A DNA stretch of 64,000 nt from contig NZ_BMZR01000001.1 of assembly GCF_014652895.1 (NCBI RefSeq), positions 930,001 through 994,000 of the forward strand, written 5' to 3'. Within the stretch, counting starts at the first letter, position 1. The number at the start of each line of letters is the position of its first letter. Both the position numbers and the translations under genes were made by a program. Positions 1 through 9,724 of this stretch are shown in pieces. The DNA is from Psychrobacter glaciei (GTDB lineage: Bacteria; Pseudomonadota; Gammaproteobacteria; Pseudomonadales; Moraxellaceae). The notes beneath the pieces were generated by a model, which did not search any database, was not told where the DNA came from, and saw nothing but the letters and a program-made list of their open reading frames with translations.

Positions 1-3000
1 ATGACCTATTTCAAGCCAGCGTCGAAGAGTTATATCCCATTGTCTCTGGCATTAGCCAATTACAAGACAAAAAGAGCCTACGTCTATTCAGCCGCATCGA
101 CCATTATCAGCGTTTTGTTTCCTGCTTGGTCTATATTCCCCGTGATAAATTCAACACTGAATTGCGCATTAAAGTACAAAATGTCTTGAAAGATGCTTAC
201 GGTGGCACGTCATCTGGCTTTACCACTGAGTTTAATGAATCTGCCCACGCTCGTGTGCATGTCCATGTACGCACCGTGCCCGGTCAAGTTAATGAAGTGA
301 ATACGGCAGCTCTAGAAGAAAAGCTATCGGCACTCATGCAGTCATGGGGTGATCATTATCAAAAAATGCTACTTGATAATGTGGGTGAACAACAAGCCAA
401 TGCACTCAATCGTCGTTTTTTAAACTATATACCTGCCGCTTACCAAGAGCGCTTTGATGCTCGTACTGCCGTCGAAGATGTCAAGCGTCTGGCTGGGTTA
501 ACCGACGTTCAGCCAATGATTTGGCACTTGTATCAGTCAACAGGTGACGCGAGTAATCAGTTGCACCTGAAGCTCTATGGTCGTGAGCAACCAGTCATCT
601 TGTCAAAAGTATTGCCCATTCTTGAAAACTTTGGTGTCTCGGTAATTTCGGCGCAAACCTATGAGTTTGACTTGCCTGAGAAGCCTATTTGGATGCAAGA
701 GTATGAGCTCACCTTGGAACATGTCGATACGGTCAATATGCAAGTGGTGCGCAATCAATTTGAAGAGAGTCTCAAGCAAATTTGGGCAGGACGTGTTGAG
801 AGTGACTCTTTTAACGAGCTGGTATTGATTACTAAGCTAGACACTTATGATGTGGTCGTGCTCCGCGCCTTGCAGCGCTATATGATGCAAGCCCGCGCAC
901 CATTCTCTAGTGCTTATATTCAGCAGACTGTGGTCAAAAACAGCGACATTAGTGTGGCATTAAGCAGCTTGTTCGATGCGCGTATGAATCCTAAATATAG
1001 TGAAGAGGCGCGCCAAGAAAAAACCACGCAGATTCAAGAGCAAATTACAGCGGCATTGATAGACGTTGATAGTCTAGATGAAGACCGTATCTTGCGTTGG
1101 TACTTAGACTTGATCAATGCAATGGTGCGTACCAACTTTTATCAAACAGATAGTGAAGGTGTGCGTAAAGATCGCCTATCGTTTAAGTTTTTGGCAGCAG
1201 ATATTCCAAACTTGCCTAAACCTAAGCCGATGTTTGAGATATTTGTCTACTCGCCACGCGTTGAAGCCGTACATCTACGCGGTGGTAAAGTCGCCCGTGG
1301 TGGTCTACGTTGGTCAGATCGTATGGAAGATTTCCGTACCGAAGTACTTGGTCTGGTCAAAGCGCAAATGGTCAAAAACGCGGTTATCGTGCCGGTCGGT
1401 TCAAAAGGTGGCTTTATCGTCAAGACCAAATCTATGGCAGATGGCCGCGAAGCGTTCCAAGCCGAAGGTATCGCCTGTTATCAGACGTTCTTACGCGGTA
1501 TGCTCGATGTCACGGATAATATTGTGGATGGAAAAATTGTCCCGCCAGCCGATACGGTGCGTCATGATGAAGACGATCCGTACTTAGTCGTTGCAGCCGA
1601 TAAAGGTACGGCAAGTTTCTCTGATATTGCCAACGCCTTGTCTGCCGAATACAACTTCTGGCTCGATGATGCCTTTGCCTCGGGCGGCTCGGTCGGTTAT
1701 GATCACAAAGCCATGGGTATCACCGCTCGCGGTGGTTGGGAGTCGGTTAAACGTCACTTCCGTATGCGCGGCATGGACATTCAAAACCGTGATGACTTCA
1801 CTGTGGTCGGCATCGGTGATATGAGTGGTGATGTATTTGGTAATGGTATGCTGCTCTCAACCCATACCAAGCTGGTCGCTGCTTTTAACCATCTGCATAT
1901 CTTTATTGACCCTAATCCAGACACTGCTGTCTCATATGCCGAGCGCGCGCGCTTGTTTGAATTGCCACGCTCATCGTGGGCTGATTATGAAAAATCATTA
2001 ATCAGTCAAGGTGGTGGTATATTCTCACGTCAAGATAAAAGTATCGCTATCAGTGCTGAAATGAAAGACCTCTTCGATATTAGCGAAGACAACTTAGCCC
2101 CTAACGATCTCATCAGTGCTTTGATGAAATCACCGGTTGACCTCATTTGGAATGGTGGTATCGGTACTTATGTCAAAAGTGAAAGCGAGAGCCATGCCGA
2201 TGTTGGTGACCGTGCTAATGATGTGCTGCGTATCAATGGTAATGAGCTGCGCTGTGCGGTGATTGGAGAAGGGGGTAATCTGGGCTTCACCCAGCAAGGG
2301 CGTATCGAATACGCACAAACGGGTGGGCGCATTTATACCGATGCCATCGATAACTCAGGCGGCGTGAACTGCTCAGATCATGAGGTCAATATCAAAATCC
2401 TACTCGGCAAAGTAGTCGAACAAGGCGATATGACTTTAAAACAGCGTAATGAGCTGCTAGAAAGTATGACTGATAATGTGGCAGAATTGGTGCTGCGCCA
2501 GAACTATCTACAACCGCAAGCGATTGAGCTCAGCCATATCCGTGCCGCTGCTAACTTAAGCGATCATCAGCGCTTCATCCAGATGCTAGAAGGTGAAGGG
2601 CGTCTTGACCGTGCTATTGAGTACTTGCCAGCAGACGAAGAGATTGCCAAGCGTCAAAAAGCAGATACGGGTTTGACCCCTCCTGAGCTTGCAGTGGTCA
2701 TGGCGTATGGCAAAATGTGGGTTTACGACAACTTGTTGCTATCCGACTTGCCAGATGACCCGTATTTCATCAATGAGCTGCGCAAGTACTTCCCAGATGA
2801 GCTGGCTACACGGTTCTTTGATGAGATGACTGAGCATCGCTTGCATCGTGAGATTATCAGTACTTATATGACCAATAGTGTGGTCAACCGTTTGGGTATC
2901 GAAGCATTGTTCCGTCTCTATGAAGAAACAGACCAATCTCTAGCGACCATCATCCGTGGATATGCGATTAGCCGTGATGTCTTTAATGTATCAAAAGCTT

Positions 3001-3686
3001 GGAACACGCTTGAGTCGTTAGACAATAAAGTCGATGCGACATTATTGCTTAACCTTGAGCTACGTCTACGTGATGCGCTCGAGCGCGGTGTGGTTTGGTT
3101 CATCAATACCTTTGGGCAAAACTTGCAAGTCGCTGATATGATTAGCCGCTTTAGGGATAGTGTTGAGAAATTAACCAAATCAGGCGGGTTCATTGAGCAG
3201 CAATTTGCAGAGTACTTAGAAGAAGACACTCATAGCCTAATGCAAAAAGATCTGTCCGATAGTGATGCCACCTTGTTTGCTATGCTGCCTTACCATGTCG
3301 ATGCGCTAGATGCGGCGTTACTTGCCGAGCAGTATGAACGTCCTGTCGATGAGATTGCGACTCTATACTTTGAAGCCTATCAAGTCTTGCAGCTCGATTG
3401 GATGACGGATAACATCGCGACCTTACCGCAACAAGGCTATTGGGATCGCCGTGCTCGTCATGCCTTAGCGAACGAATTATCACGCAGCTTGCGTCTATTG
3501 ATGGATGCTGTTCTCTCAAAACCAGATGCAAAACAAGCATTTAGTGAATGGAAGTCTCGTCATCAAAACCAGCTCGAATTGATAACGACAGAGATGCATA
3601 AGCTCGATAGTAATGATGATATTCAAATCAGTCTGTCAACGCTATCTGTGCTCATGAGTGAGCTGAGCGGCTTAGTGACAAAGTAG
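1..3686 (+). CDS. gdhB: NAD-specific glutamate dehydrogenase, large type (5' truncated)
   Basis: Catalyses oxidative deamination of glutamate to 2-oxoglutarate with NAD in the cytoplasm. The reading frame is open from base 3, so the gene begins outside the window; about 1227 residues are visible of a family that is usually ~1600. The first visible residues include the family signature FSRIDHYQRFVSCLVYIPRD. Further in are the catalytic-domain stretches VPVGSKGGFIVK and GIGDMSGDVFGNG and a long helical C-terminal region ending in LSGLVTK. An ATG at 126 is internal and is not the start. A strong terminator follows the stop directly, so this is the last gene of its transcript. Family assignment is secure; the missing N-terminal third would carry regulatory ACT-like segments. 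Confidence 0.95.
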   Translation, partial: DLFQASVEELYPIVSGISQLQDKKSLRLFSRIDHYQRFVSCLVYIPRDKFNTELRIKVQNVLKDAYGGTSSGFTTEFNESAHARVHVHVRTVPGQVNEVNTAALEEKLSALMQSWGDHYQKMLLDNVGEQQANALNRRFLNYIPAAYQERFDARTAVEDVKRLAGLTDVQPMIWHLYQSTGDASNQLHLKLYGREQPVILSKVLPILENFGVSVISAQTYEFDLPEKPIWMQEYELTLEHVDTVNMQVVRNQFEESLKQIWAGRVESDSFNELVLITKLDTYDVVVLRALQRYMMQARAPFSSAYIQQTVVKNSDISVALSSLFDARMNPKYSEEARQEKTTQIQEQITAALIDVDSLDEDRILRWYLDLINAMVRTNFYQTDSEGVRKDRLSFKFLAADIPNLPKPKPMFEIFVYSPRVEAVHLRGGKVARGGLRWSDRMEDFRTEVLGLVKAQMVKNAVIVPVGSKGGFIVKTKSMADGREAFQAEGIACYQTFLRGMLDVTDNIVDGKIVPPADTVRHDEDDPYLVVAADKGTASFSDIANALSAEYNFWLDDAFASGGSVGYDHKAMGITARGGWESVKRHFRMRGMDIQNRDDFTVVGIGDMSGDVFGNGMLLSTHTKLVAAFNHLHIFIDPNPDTAVSYAERARLFELPRSSWADYEKSLISQGGGIFSRQDKSIAISAEMKDLFDISEDNLAPNDLISALMKSPVDLIWNGGIGTYVKSESESHADVGDRANDVLRINGNELRCAVIGEGGNLGFTQQGRIEYAQTGGRIYTDAIDNSGGVNCSDHEVNIKILLGKVVEQGDMTLKQRNELLESMTDNVAELVLRQNYLQPQAIELSHIRAAANLSDHQRFIQMLEGEGRLDRAIEYLPADEEIAKRQKADTGLTPPELAVVMAYGKMWVYDNLLLSDLPDDPYFINELRKYFPDELATRFFDEMTEHRLHREIISTYMTNSVVNRLGIEALFRLYEETDQSLATIIRGYAISRDVFNVSKAWNTLESLDNKVDATLLLNLELRLRDALERGVVWFINTFGQNLQVADMISRFRDSVEKLTKSGGFIEQQFAEYLEEDTHSLMQKDLSDSDATLFAMLPYHVDALDAALLAEQYERPVDEIATLYFEAYQVLQLDWMTDNIATLPQQGYWDRRARHALANELSRSLRLLMDAVLSKPDAKQAFSEWKSRHQNQLELITTEMHKLDSNDDIQISLSTLSVLMSELSGLVTK

Positions 3687-3734
3687 CTAGAATAGTAACT
3701 AGCAAAACAGTTGCTATTAAAATAAATGATCGTA

Positions 3735-3770
3735 AAAAAACCACCGTTATCCATTAACGGTGGTTTTTTA
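3735..3770 (+). terminator. Rho-independent terminator after gdhB
   Basis: A near-perfect hairpin with arms AACCACCGTTA and TAACGGTGGTT and a short loop is followed by a T-run. It lies 49 bases after the glutamate dehydrogenase stop. The A-run on the other side could let it work for the opposite strand as well. Confidence 0.9.
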
Positions 3771-3813
3771 TTATTCAATAAACGATGGTCATTAAACGTT
3801 GGCTGTCATGTTC

Positions 3814-3949
3814 TAGTCAAAATACCCCAAAAATGCGACGATACTGCTGATATCAATTTTTCTTGCTTGCTGTTCCTGCGCAGGCAGAGGCTACAAAAAA
3901 TTGATATCATCAGTGCGTGATGTATCGATATTACTTTGCACTGACTATA
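3814..3949. repeat. Interspersed ~138-bp repeat, copy 1
   Basis: Non-coding repeat between the gdhB terminator and the end of sbcC, also present at 22244-22383. It has short terminal inverted repeats (TAGTCA...TGACTA) and a central core flanked by an inverted repeat: CTGATATCAATTTTT on the left and AAAAATTGATATCATCAG on the right. Comparing the copies, the outer arms are in opposite orientation, while the core (CTTGCTTGCTGT...GCAGAGGCTACA) is in the same orientation. The core is thus inverted relative to its arms in one copy. Probably a MITE-like or palindromic repeat of this genus. Confidence 0.85.
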
Positions 3950-3987
3950 TATGGCTTTTATCGTTACGATATTTTTTAATAACGGCG

Positions 3988-6900
3988 TTAACTTAGCACC
4001 TTCTGACAACCTTGACCAGATATCTGACTGAATCCTCCTGAAAGTTTTTCAACTTTAATTTGGGTAAGAATACGATCTTTTAATGCCTGTACATGCGAGA
4101 TGATACCAATTAATTTACCTTCTTGTTGCAGACTGGTTAAGGTGTCTAGTGCAATATCAAGTGACTCTTCATCAAGTGTGCCAAAGCCTTCATCCAAAAA
4201 CAGCGAATCTACGCGAATATTGTGACTGGCCATTTGTGATAGTCCTAGTGCGAGTGCCAAGCTGATAATAAAGCCTTCACCGCCGGATAGATTTTTAGTA
4301 CTGCGAATATCACCGCCTTGATAGTTGTCAATGATGTTCAGTTCGAGAGGACTATCTTCATCATGGATAAGTAGATAGCGGTTGCTCATTTTTTCCAACT
4401 GGAGATTAGCATGACTTATCATCACCTGAAATGTTAAACCTTGCGCAAAGGTGCGGTATTTTTTACCATCGGACTGTCCAATTAGCTGATTAAGCTGCTC
4501 CCAAATCTGACTGCGTTGTTGCTGTGCTTCAATAGCACGGCGCTGCTCAATATTTTGATTTTGATTGGCTGCGTCATTGGTCAATATTTGCTGGATTGCG
4601 CCTATTTTCATGCCGATATCGTCATAGTACTGCTGTGTCTCTTTCTGCTGTGTCTGTAATGCCTCTAGCGTTAAGTCAGTTAAATCCTGCTTGCCATCAT
4701 GATTTAGTGTTTTATCTTGCAAAGCCCGTTCATTATCAGCAATACGGTTTTGTAGCAGTGTCACATTATTGTTCAAGGTATTATTTTGCTGCTGTAACTG
4801 CTCACGCTCAGACCTATGCAGTTGGGCTGCTAAAAAGCTGTCTTCATTAGCGAAATCTTGCTGGATTAGCAGCTGTGCGAACTGCTTATCAAGCTGTTGC
4901 TGTTGCAATAAGCTCTCTTTAATAGCATTAGCAACCTCATCACAAGAGTTTTTAGTGTGTTTTAATTGCTGATGCGCAGTCTCAGATTGCTGGCGCGCAT
5001 TAGCTAAGCTGGCCGTTGCTTGTTTAAGAGTATCTTGCAGCTGTTGCTCTATAGCATCAATATCAGGTGCAGAAGATAGCTCTTGACGAGCATGAGTCAA
5101 TGCATCAAAGCTCTGTTGCTCCGTTACTATCGTATGATCAAGCTCAGTACACTGCTCGATTATTTCTACTTCTTGACGGCTTAAAGCATCGTACTCTGTT
5201 GTTAATACTACCATCTGCTGTAGAGCATGATTGACACCATCTTGTGCTTGCGTCCATGCCTTCAGCTTATCTTGTAGTAGACGATATAATGCGGTCAGCT
5301 CAGACATACAGGCGTCAACAGTGACAACCTCTAATAAATATTGCTTGGTCACACTGTCCACTAGCGATATGGGCAATGTAAAATTAATTGGCTGTAATAG
5401 GGTAGTCATCTGCTGTTGTAGCACTTCTATCTCCGCAAACGTCGATGCTGAATCTTGCCGTTGACTGTCTAAGCGCTGCTGGAGGATAGATTGCTGAGAT
5501 TGTATCGTGATTTGCGCTTGTTTGAGTGTTATCTGCTCATCGTCTATTTGCTTTAAGCGCAGTTTCTGAGCATCAATTTCACTTCCTAAGTGCTCATATT
5601 GACCTAAACGGTCATTGATATCAGCTATCATGACTGCTAAGTAGTTTTTGTCTTCTTGTAAATCGTTAAGACGCGTTGCTAGTGTCAATTTTGATGCTGC
5701 TAATTGTTTAAAAGTTTTTAATGTATTGCTTTGAGTCTCGCTACTATCTATCGTTATTTTTAATTTTTTGATAGCGTCCTGTGCTTGGGCTTGCGCACTA
5801 GCTTGCTGTTCGTGCAGATTTTTAATTTGCTGATGCAATGCTTGTAACTCACTTTGGCTTCGAAACTGCTGTTCACGTGTATCTTGTAATATATTATCGT
5901 GTTGTCCAATACTTTTATCCAAATCCTCTATGGCAATGCGTATGCATTGGATTTGCTCATGTTTAGAAATATCTTGTCCAGCTGCCGCCGCTTTCATAAT
6001 ATTAGCAAACTCTGCTGGCGGGCTGTCATGATAAGGGTGTTCGGTCGAGCCACATAATGCGCATGGGATGCCATCTTGCAATGCTAAAAAGTAATCTTGC
6101 AGCTGTGCCAGTGTTTGTAAGGTTTCTAAGTGTGCGTGCTGGCTACTTTTATGCTGTTGTAAGCGTTTTATCTCTGTCTGTAGACGCTCATATTCTTGGC
6201 TATGCCGTTCGATATTAGACGTTAATGGTGCAACTTCGGCATTACACTGTGTTATATCGGCGTCCAAAGCTAATGCCTGCTGATAAAAGCGGTTGATGTT
6301 ATCTAAGAGCTGTTGTTGCATGCTAAATTGGTTGATTTGTTGGTGTAACTGATGGGCTGTTTTTCCTGCTAGCAACTCTTGGCGCTTGTGTTCAAGCTCA
6401 GTAAGTGTCTTTTGTGTTTGGCTCGTGGTAACGGTGCTGTCGTTAATTCTGATAACTAGGTTATCAAGCGTTTGCGTGAGTTCAGCTAATTTCGTGTGAT
6501 TATCTTTATGCTCACTTAAGCGTAGCGCATTTTTATTTAACAATGTTTTTAGAGTATTAGCATCGCGACCAAAGCCTGCCAGCCCATAATCATTATTAGC
6601 TAATATGCCATCTTGCGCATGGTTTGATAAATAATCTTGCTGCTTATTCTGTTGCTCATGCAACTGAGTTAATACTGTTTGCTTGGTGTTAAGTTCTTTT
6701 TGTCGTTGGCTCAAACGCTCAGCTAAACCATCACGCTGCTGTTTTTTATCTGTTAATGATTGTCGCACGCTATTAATATGTTGATCTAGTTTACGGACTT
6801 CAATAATAATCGGGCGTTCGCGTTCCCATTTGGCAATTACTTGCTGCTCAGCAATTTGGGTGCTGCTGACTTTAGCATTAGCTTCTGTTAATTGAGCTTG

Positions 6901-7869
6901 CTGCTGGGGAATCTTACTATCAAGCACGAGCTTCTGCTGCTGCAAACTTTTAAACTGCTCTCGCTTCGCGTACAGTTTGCTAAATTCTGCCTCAATCTCT
7001 AATGCCCGCAGCGCCGCGTGAAGCTTCTTAGCTTCAGGAACGAATTGTGCTTTATGGTTTTGAGCATCTATCAGTTTTGTCTGCTGCTGGGTTAAAGTCT
7101 GATGCAAGCGCTCGATATCTATGAGCCAATTAATTTGCTGAGTGAGTGTCTCCATCGTGGTTTTATAATCATGCTGTTGACGGCGATAGCTGGCAAGCTG
7201 CGTCTGAAACTCATTGTTTTCACTAGGGGTTAATAGTTGTAGGCCACTAAGTTTGGCTTGCAATTTAGTCAATTCAGCCTTTTCATCACGCATCTTTTGG
7301 AACGTTCTTATAGAAATGGTGGCATAAATATCCGTGCCGGTAATCTTTTCTAAAATATCAGCCCGGTCATCAGGCTTCGCTTTTAAAAAGGCAGCAAAAC
7401 CGCCTTGAGCTAACATTATCGAACGGGTAAATTGCTCAAAATCCATACCAGTGATTGTTTGGATGCGCGCCTTGGTCTTTTTAAGGGCACTATCCAAGAT
7501 TTCGTCAGTATCGGCATTAGCGATTTCATGGGTAGCATCTTGCAAATTGCCATCTGCTTTATTACGCGCTCGGCGTTGCCCCCAACGGCAGCGGTAACGG
7601 GTTTTATTAATTTCAATGACAACCTCTGCAAAACACTCGGCAGTTTGGCGAGTCATGACCTCATTACTACTCTTACTTATCGTCTCAATACGCGGTGTTT
7701 GGGCATATAGCGCCAAACAAATAGCATCCAATATTGTGGTCTTGCCAGCACCCGTTTGCCCTGTAATCGCAAAAATACCATCGTTAAGATAGGCAGAGTC
7801 AGTAAAATCAATGTGCCATTCACCTTTGAGTGAATTGAGGTTTTGTAGGCGTAGCTCTAAAATGCGCAT
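3988..7869 (-). CDS. sbcC: Exonuclease subunit SbcC (Rad50-like ATPase)
   Basis: ATPase subunit of the SbcCD nuclease, which cleaves DNA hairpins and processes double-strand ends. The N-terminus carries Walker A GQTGAGKTT (residues 37-45). Very long Gln-rich coiled-coil arms surround a zinc hook PCALCG (Cys603, Cys606). The C-terminal lobe has the ABC signature LSGGEG and Walker B SLFLDEGFGTLDEE. At 1293 residues it is longer than the E. coli protein (~1050), the extra length lying in the coiled coils. It follows sbcD with an 85-bp gap, the usual sbcDC order. The ATG at 7869 begins MRILELRLQNLNSLKG, a typical SbcC start. Confidence 0.95.
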   Translation of the reverse strand: MRILELRLQNLNSLKGEWHIDFTDSAYLNDGIFAITGQTGAGKTTILDAICLALYAQTPRIETISKSSNEVMTRQTAECFAEVVIEINKTRYRCRWGQRRARNKADGNLQDATHEIANADTDEILDSALKKTKARIQTITGMDFEQFTRSIMLAQGGFAAFLKAKPDDRADILEKITGTDIYATISIRTFQKMRDEKAELTKLQAKLSGLQLLTPSENNEFQTQLASYRRQQHDYKTTMETLTQQINWLIDIERLHQTLTQQQTKLIDAQNHKAQFVPEAKKLHAALRALEIEAEFSKLYAKREQFKSLQQQKLVLDSKIPQQQAQLTEANAKVSSTQIAEQQVIAKWERERPIIIEVRKLDQHINSVRQSLTDKKQQRDGLAERLSQRQKELNTKQTVLTQLHEQQNKQQDYLSNHAQDGILANNDYGLAGFGRDANTLKTLLNKNALRLSEHKDNHTKLAELTQTLDNLVIRINDSTVTTSQTQKTLTELEHKRQELLAGKTAHQLHQQINQFSMQQQLLDNINRFYQQALALDADITQCNAEVAPLTSNIERHSQEYERLQTEIKRLQQHKSSQHAHLETLQTLAQLQDYFLALQDGIPCALCGSTEHPYHDSPPAEFANIMKAAAAGQDISKHEQIQCIRIAIEDLDKSIGQHDNILQDTREQQFRSQSELQALHQQIKNLHEQQASAQAQAQDAIKKLKITIDSSETQSNTLKTFKQLAASKLTLATRLNDLQEDKNYLAVMIADINDRLGQYEHLGSEIDAQKLRLKQIDDEQITLKQAQITIQSQQSILQQRLDSQRQDSASTFAEIEVLQQQMTTLLQPINFTLPISLVDSVTKQYLLEVVTVDACMSELTALYRLLQDKLKAWTQAQDGVNHALQQMVVLTTEYDALSRQEVEIIEQCTELDHTIVTEQQSFDALTHARQELSSAPDIDAIEQQLQDTLKQATASLANARQQSETAHQQLKHTKNSCDEVANAIKESLLQQQQLDKQFAQLLIQQDFANEDSFLAAQLHRSEREQLQQQNNTLNNNVTLLQNRIADNERALQDKTLNHDGKQDLTDLTLEALQTQQKETQQYYDDIGMKIGAIQQILTNDAANQNQNIEQRRAIEAQQQRSQIWEQLNQLIGQSDGKKYRTFAQGLTFQVMISHANLQLEKMSNRYLLIHDEDSPLELNIIDNYQGGDIRSTKNLSGGEGFIISLALALGLSQMASHNIRVDSLFLDEGFGTLDEESLDIALDTLTSLQQEGKLIGIISHVQALKDRILTQIKVEKLSGGFSQISGQGCQKVLS

Positions 7870-7954
7870 GATAGTTGGTTACTCTATTACGGGATAGATA
7901 AAGTTAAAATAAATGGGGTTAGACATGAACAAGGTAGTAAATAGACGATCGATG

Positions 7955-9556
7955 CTATTCAGCATTTAGATCTTCTTGTACGATCATTTGTACAATTTCT
8001 TGATAGGCATTACGTAGAGCAGGCTTTTGCTCGTCAACGATATCATGGGAATTCAAGCAGCGCTCAAAGACTTCAGCATTACTCAAGTCTTGCAGTGCTT
8101 CTTGACTGTACGCATTTTGCATCATCACTTTGTCTTTAATTTGCATATTACGGATTTTTAATACCTCTATGTTATTTATGCCATTGTTGTTAGCGTTGCT
8201 CTCAGTAACAAGGTCATTAACTCTTTCACGTAAGTCGGTCATCATCGCGTTGCCGGTATAAATGACCTCAAGCCAGACACTTTTTGCATTTTGCATAAGT
8301 GTCGTAAGCTCAGTATCTATCTGCTCCCAGTCGCCACTCACCTGAGCCAATTTTTGAAAACAAGGGATTGCAAGGGAAATAACTTGTAAACTGCGTGAAT
8401 CGTCATGATGAAGCAGCCTAGTAGTAGGTATGACCGTCGCACTCAAACCTTTCTCAAAGAGCGGTTCTTGTGCATCAGCATGTCCACCAAAGCTAGCAGA
8501 ATTTTTATTCTCATCGCTATCGTCACCTTTGTTAGTAGTGTCGTCGTTTACTGACTCATCAAAGGCAAACAGGTCATACATAAACTGCGTATTATTCATT
8601 GAATGACTGGCTGCTTTCTCAATGTGAACAGAAGTATCAGTAATAACTTCAGGTTTAACCACTTCATTATTAAACCTATTTATCGCTGCACCAAACTGCG
8701 CCAGTAATACTTGCTTTTGCTGGCGAGCTTCGCCAAAGCCCATTGCAATAGGCGATCCTGAATAGCGTATATGATCACAGCTACCAACCCTTTGTGGTAC
8801 GTGCAAATGACCAAGTGCGACATAATCAAAACAGTCATCAAACATACTTGCTGATATTTGACCTAGATTGCCCACATAAAGATCGCGAACACCATCATCC
8901 TCCGTTGTTTTACTATCAAGAGCGAATAAGTGACCTGTCGCAATAATAGGGATGTGCCGCTTATGCGACTTAGCTAGTTCAGCTTGTTTGGCTGTGGCAA
9001 TCTCTGCAACACCATCATAGTGCGCGCAAATACCAGCGATGACATTGGCATCTTTGGTTTTAGCTGACTCGCCAGCACTGCTGCTACGCACATCGCGGTC
9101 GCGCAAATAAGGGACAGCGGCGACAATACAATGAGGTATACCATCTGCATCACCTAAAACCAATACTTCGTCGGTTAAGTCGTCACAGGCCGTACCAATC
9201 ACATGAACGTTTAAAAACTTAAGCACTTGACTGGGTGCATCTAGAAAAGTAGGGGAGTCGTGATTGCCCGCGACTATCACTACGTGCTGACAGCAGGATT
9301 TTGACACTCTACCCAAAAACTCAAAATACAATGCTTGGGCTCTATTACTTGGCGTCATGGTGTCAAAAATATCACCAGCAACGATTAATACATCGACTTT
9401 TTGCGCGCTAATCGTCTCTTCAAGCCAACTTAAAAATGCCTCAAACTCCTCATAACGCATGCGACCATAAAGCCGTCGTCCCAAATGCCAATCAGAGGTA
9501 TGAAGTATAGTGAGAGGTTTAATAGGCATAGATTTGGTATCGGCAAGTGTGGACAT
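7955..9556 (-). CDS. sbcD: Exonuclease subunit SbcD (Mre11-like nuclease)
   Basis: Metallophosphoesterase subunit of SbcCD. Phosphoesterase motifs are visible in order: HTSDWHLG, GDIFD, GNHDSP, then GHLFA and ALGHLHVPQ. The C-terminal part is expanded by an acidic Asp/Asn/Ser-rich insert (DDTTNKGDDSDENKN), so the protein is longer (~533 aa) than E. coli SbcD (~400). The frame is open upstream to a TTG at 9628, but that codon lies in the stem of the cysG terminator, so the ATG at 9556 is preferred; an ATG at 9529 (MPIKPLTILHTSDWH) is also possible. Probably co-transcribed with sbcC. Confidence 0.93.
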   Translation of the reverse strand: MSTLADTKSMPIKPLTILHTSDWHLGRRLYGRMRYEEFEAFLSWLEETISAQKVDVLIVAGDIFDTMTPSNRAQALYFEFLGRVSKSCCQHVVIVAGNHDSPTFLDAPSQVLKFLNVHVIGTACDDLTDEVLVLGDADGIPHCIVAAVPYLRDRDVRSSSAGESAKTKDANVIAGICAHYDGVAEIATAKQAELAKSHKRHIPIIATGHLFALDSKTTEDDGVRDLYVGNLGQISASMFDDCFDYVALGHLHVPQRVGSCDHIRYSGSPIAMGFGEARQQKQVLLAQFGAAINRFNNEVVKPEVITDTSVHIEKAASHSMNNTQFMYDLFAFDESVNDDTTNKGDDSDENKNSASFGGHADAQEPLFEKGLSATVIPTTRLLHHDDSRSLQVISLAIPCFQKLAQVSGDWEQIDTELTTLMQNAKSVWLEVIYTGNAMMTDLRERVNDLVTESNANNNGINNIEVLKIRNMQIKDKVMMQNAYSQEALQDLSNAEVFERCLNSHDIVDEQKPALRNAYQEIVQMIVQEDLNAE

Positions 9557-9626
9557 AGTTGAGCTTAATAATGAATAAGAGACAGCCTTCATTCTAGCAA
9601 GAATTATTGCTGTTTGCTCTGCTGCC

Positions 9627-9668
9627 AAAATAAAACCCTACCAAATATCATTGATAGGGTTTTATTTT
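9627..9668 (-). terminator. Terminator between cysG and sbcD
   Basis: Perfect 14-bp inverted repeat, AAAATAAAACCCTA pairing with TAGGGTTTTATTTT, with a 14-base loop. It lies downstream of the cysG stop on the minus strand and ends in a U-rich arm. It insulates cysG from sbcD. Confidence 0.88.
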
Positions 9669-9724
9669 GGTTAGCCCCTTTAGGTAGCTATCGATTAAGT
9701 TTTCGATTTAGTTGAGGAGAGTCG

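Noticed and set aside
1117..1587. 156-residue ORF inside the glutamate dehydrogenase gene
   Set aside because: Alternate-frame ORF in a conserved gene; no ribosome site and no recognisable protein features.
9557..9628. N-terminal extension of SbcD from TTG 9628
   Set aside because: The codon lies in the stem of a strong terminator, and the extra residues do not resemble SbcD.
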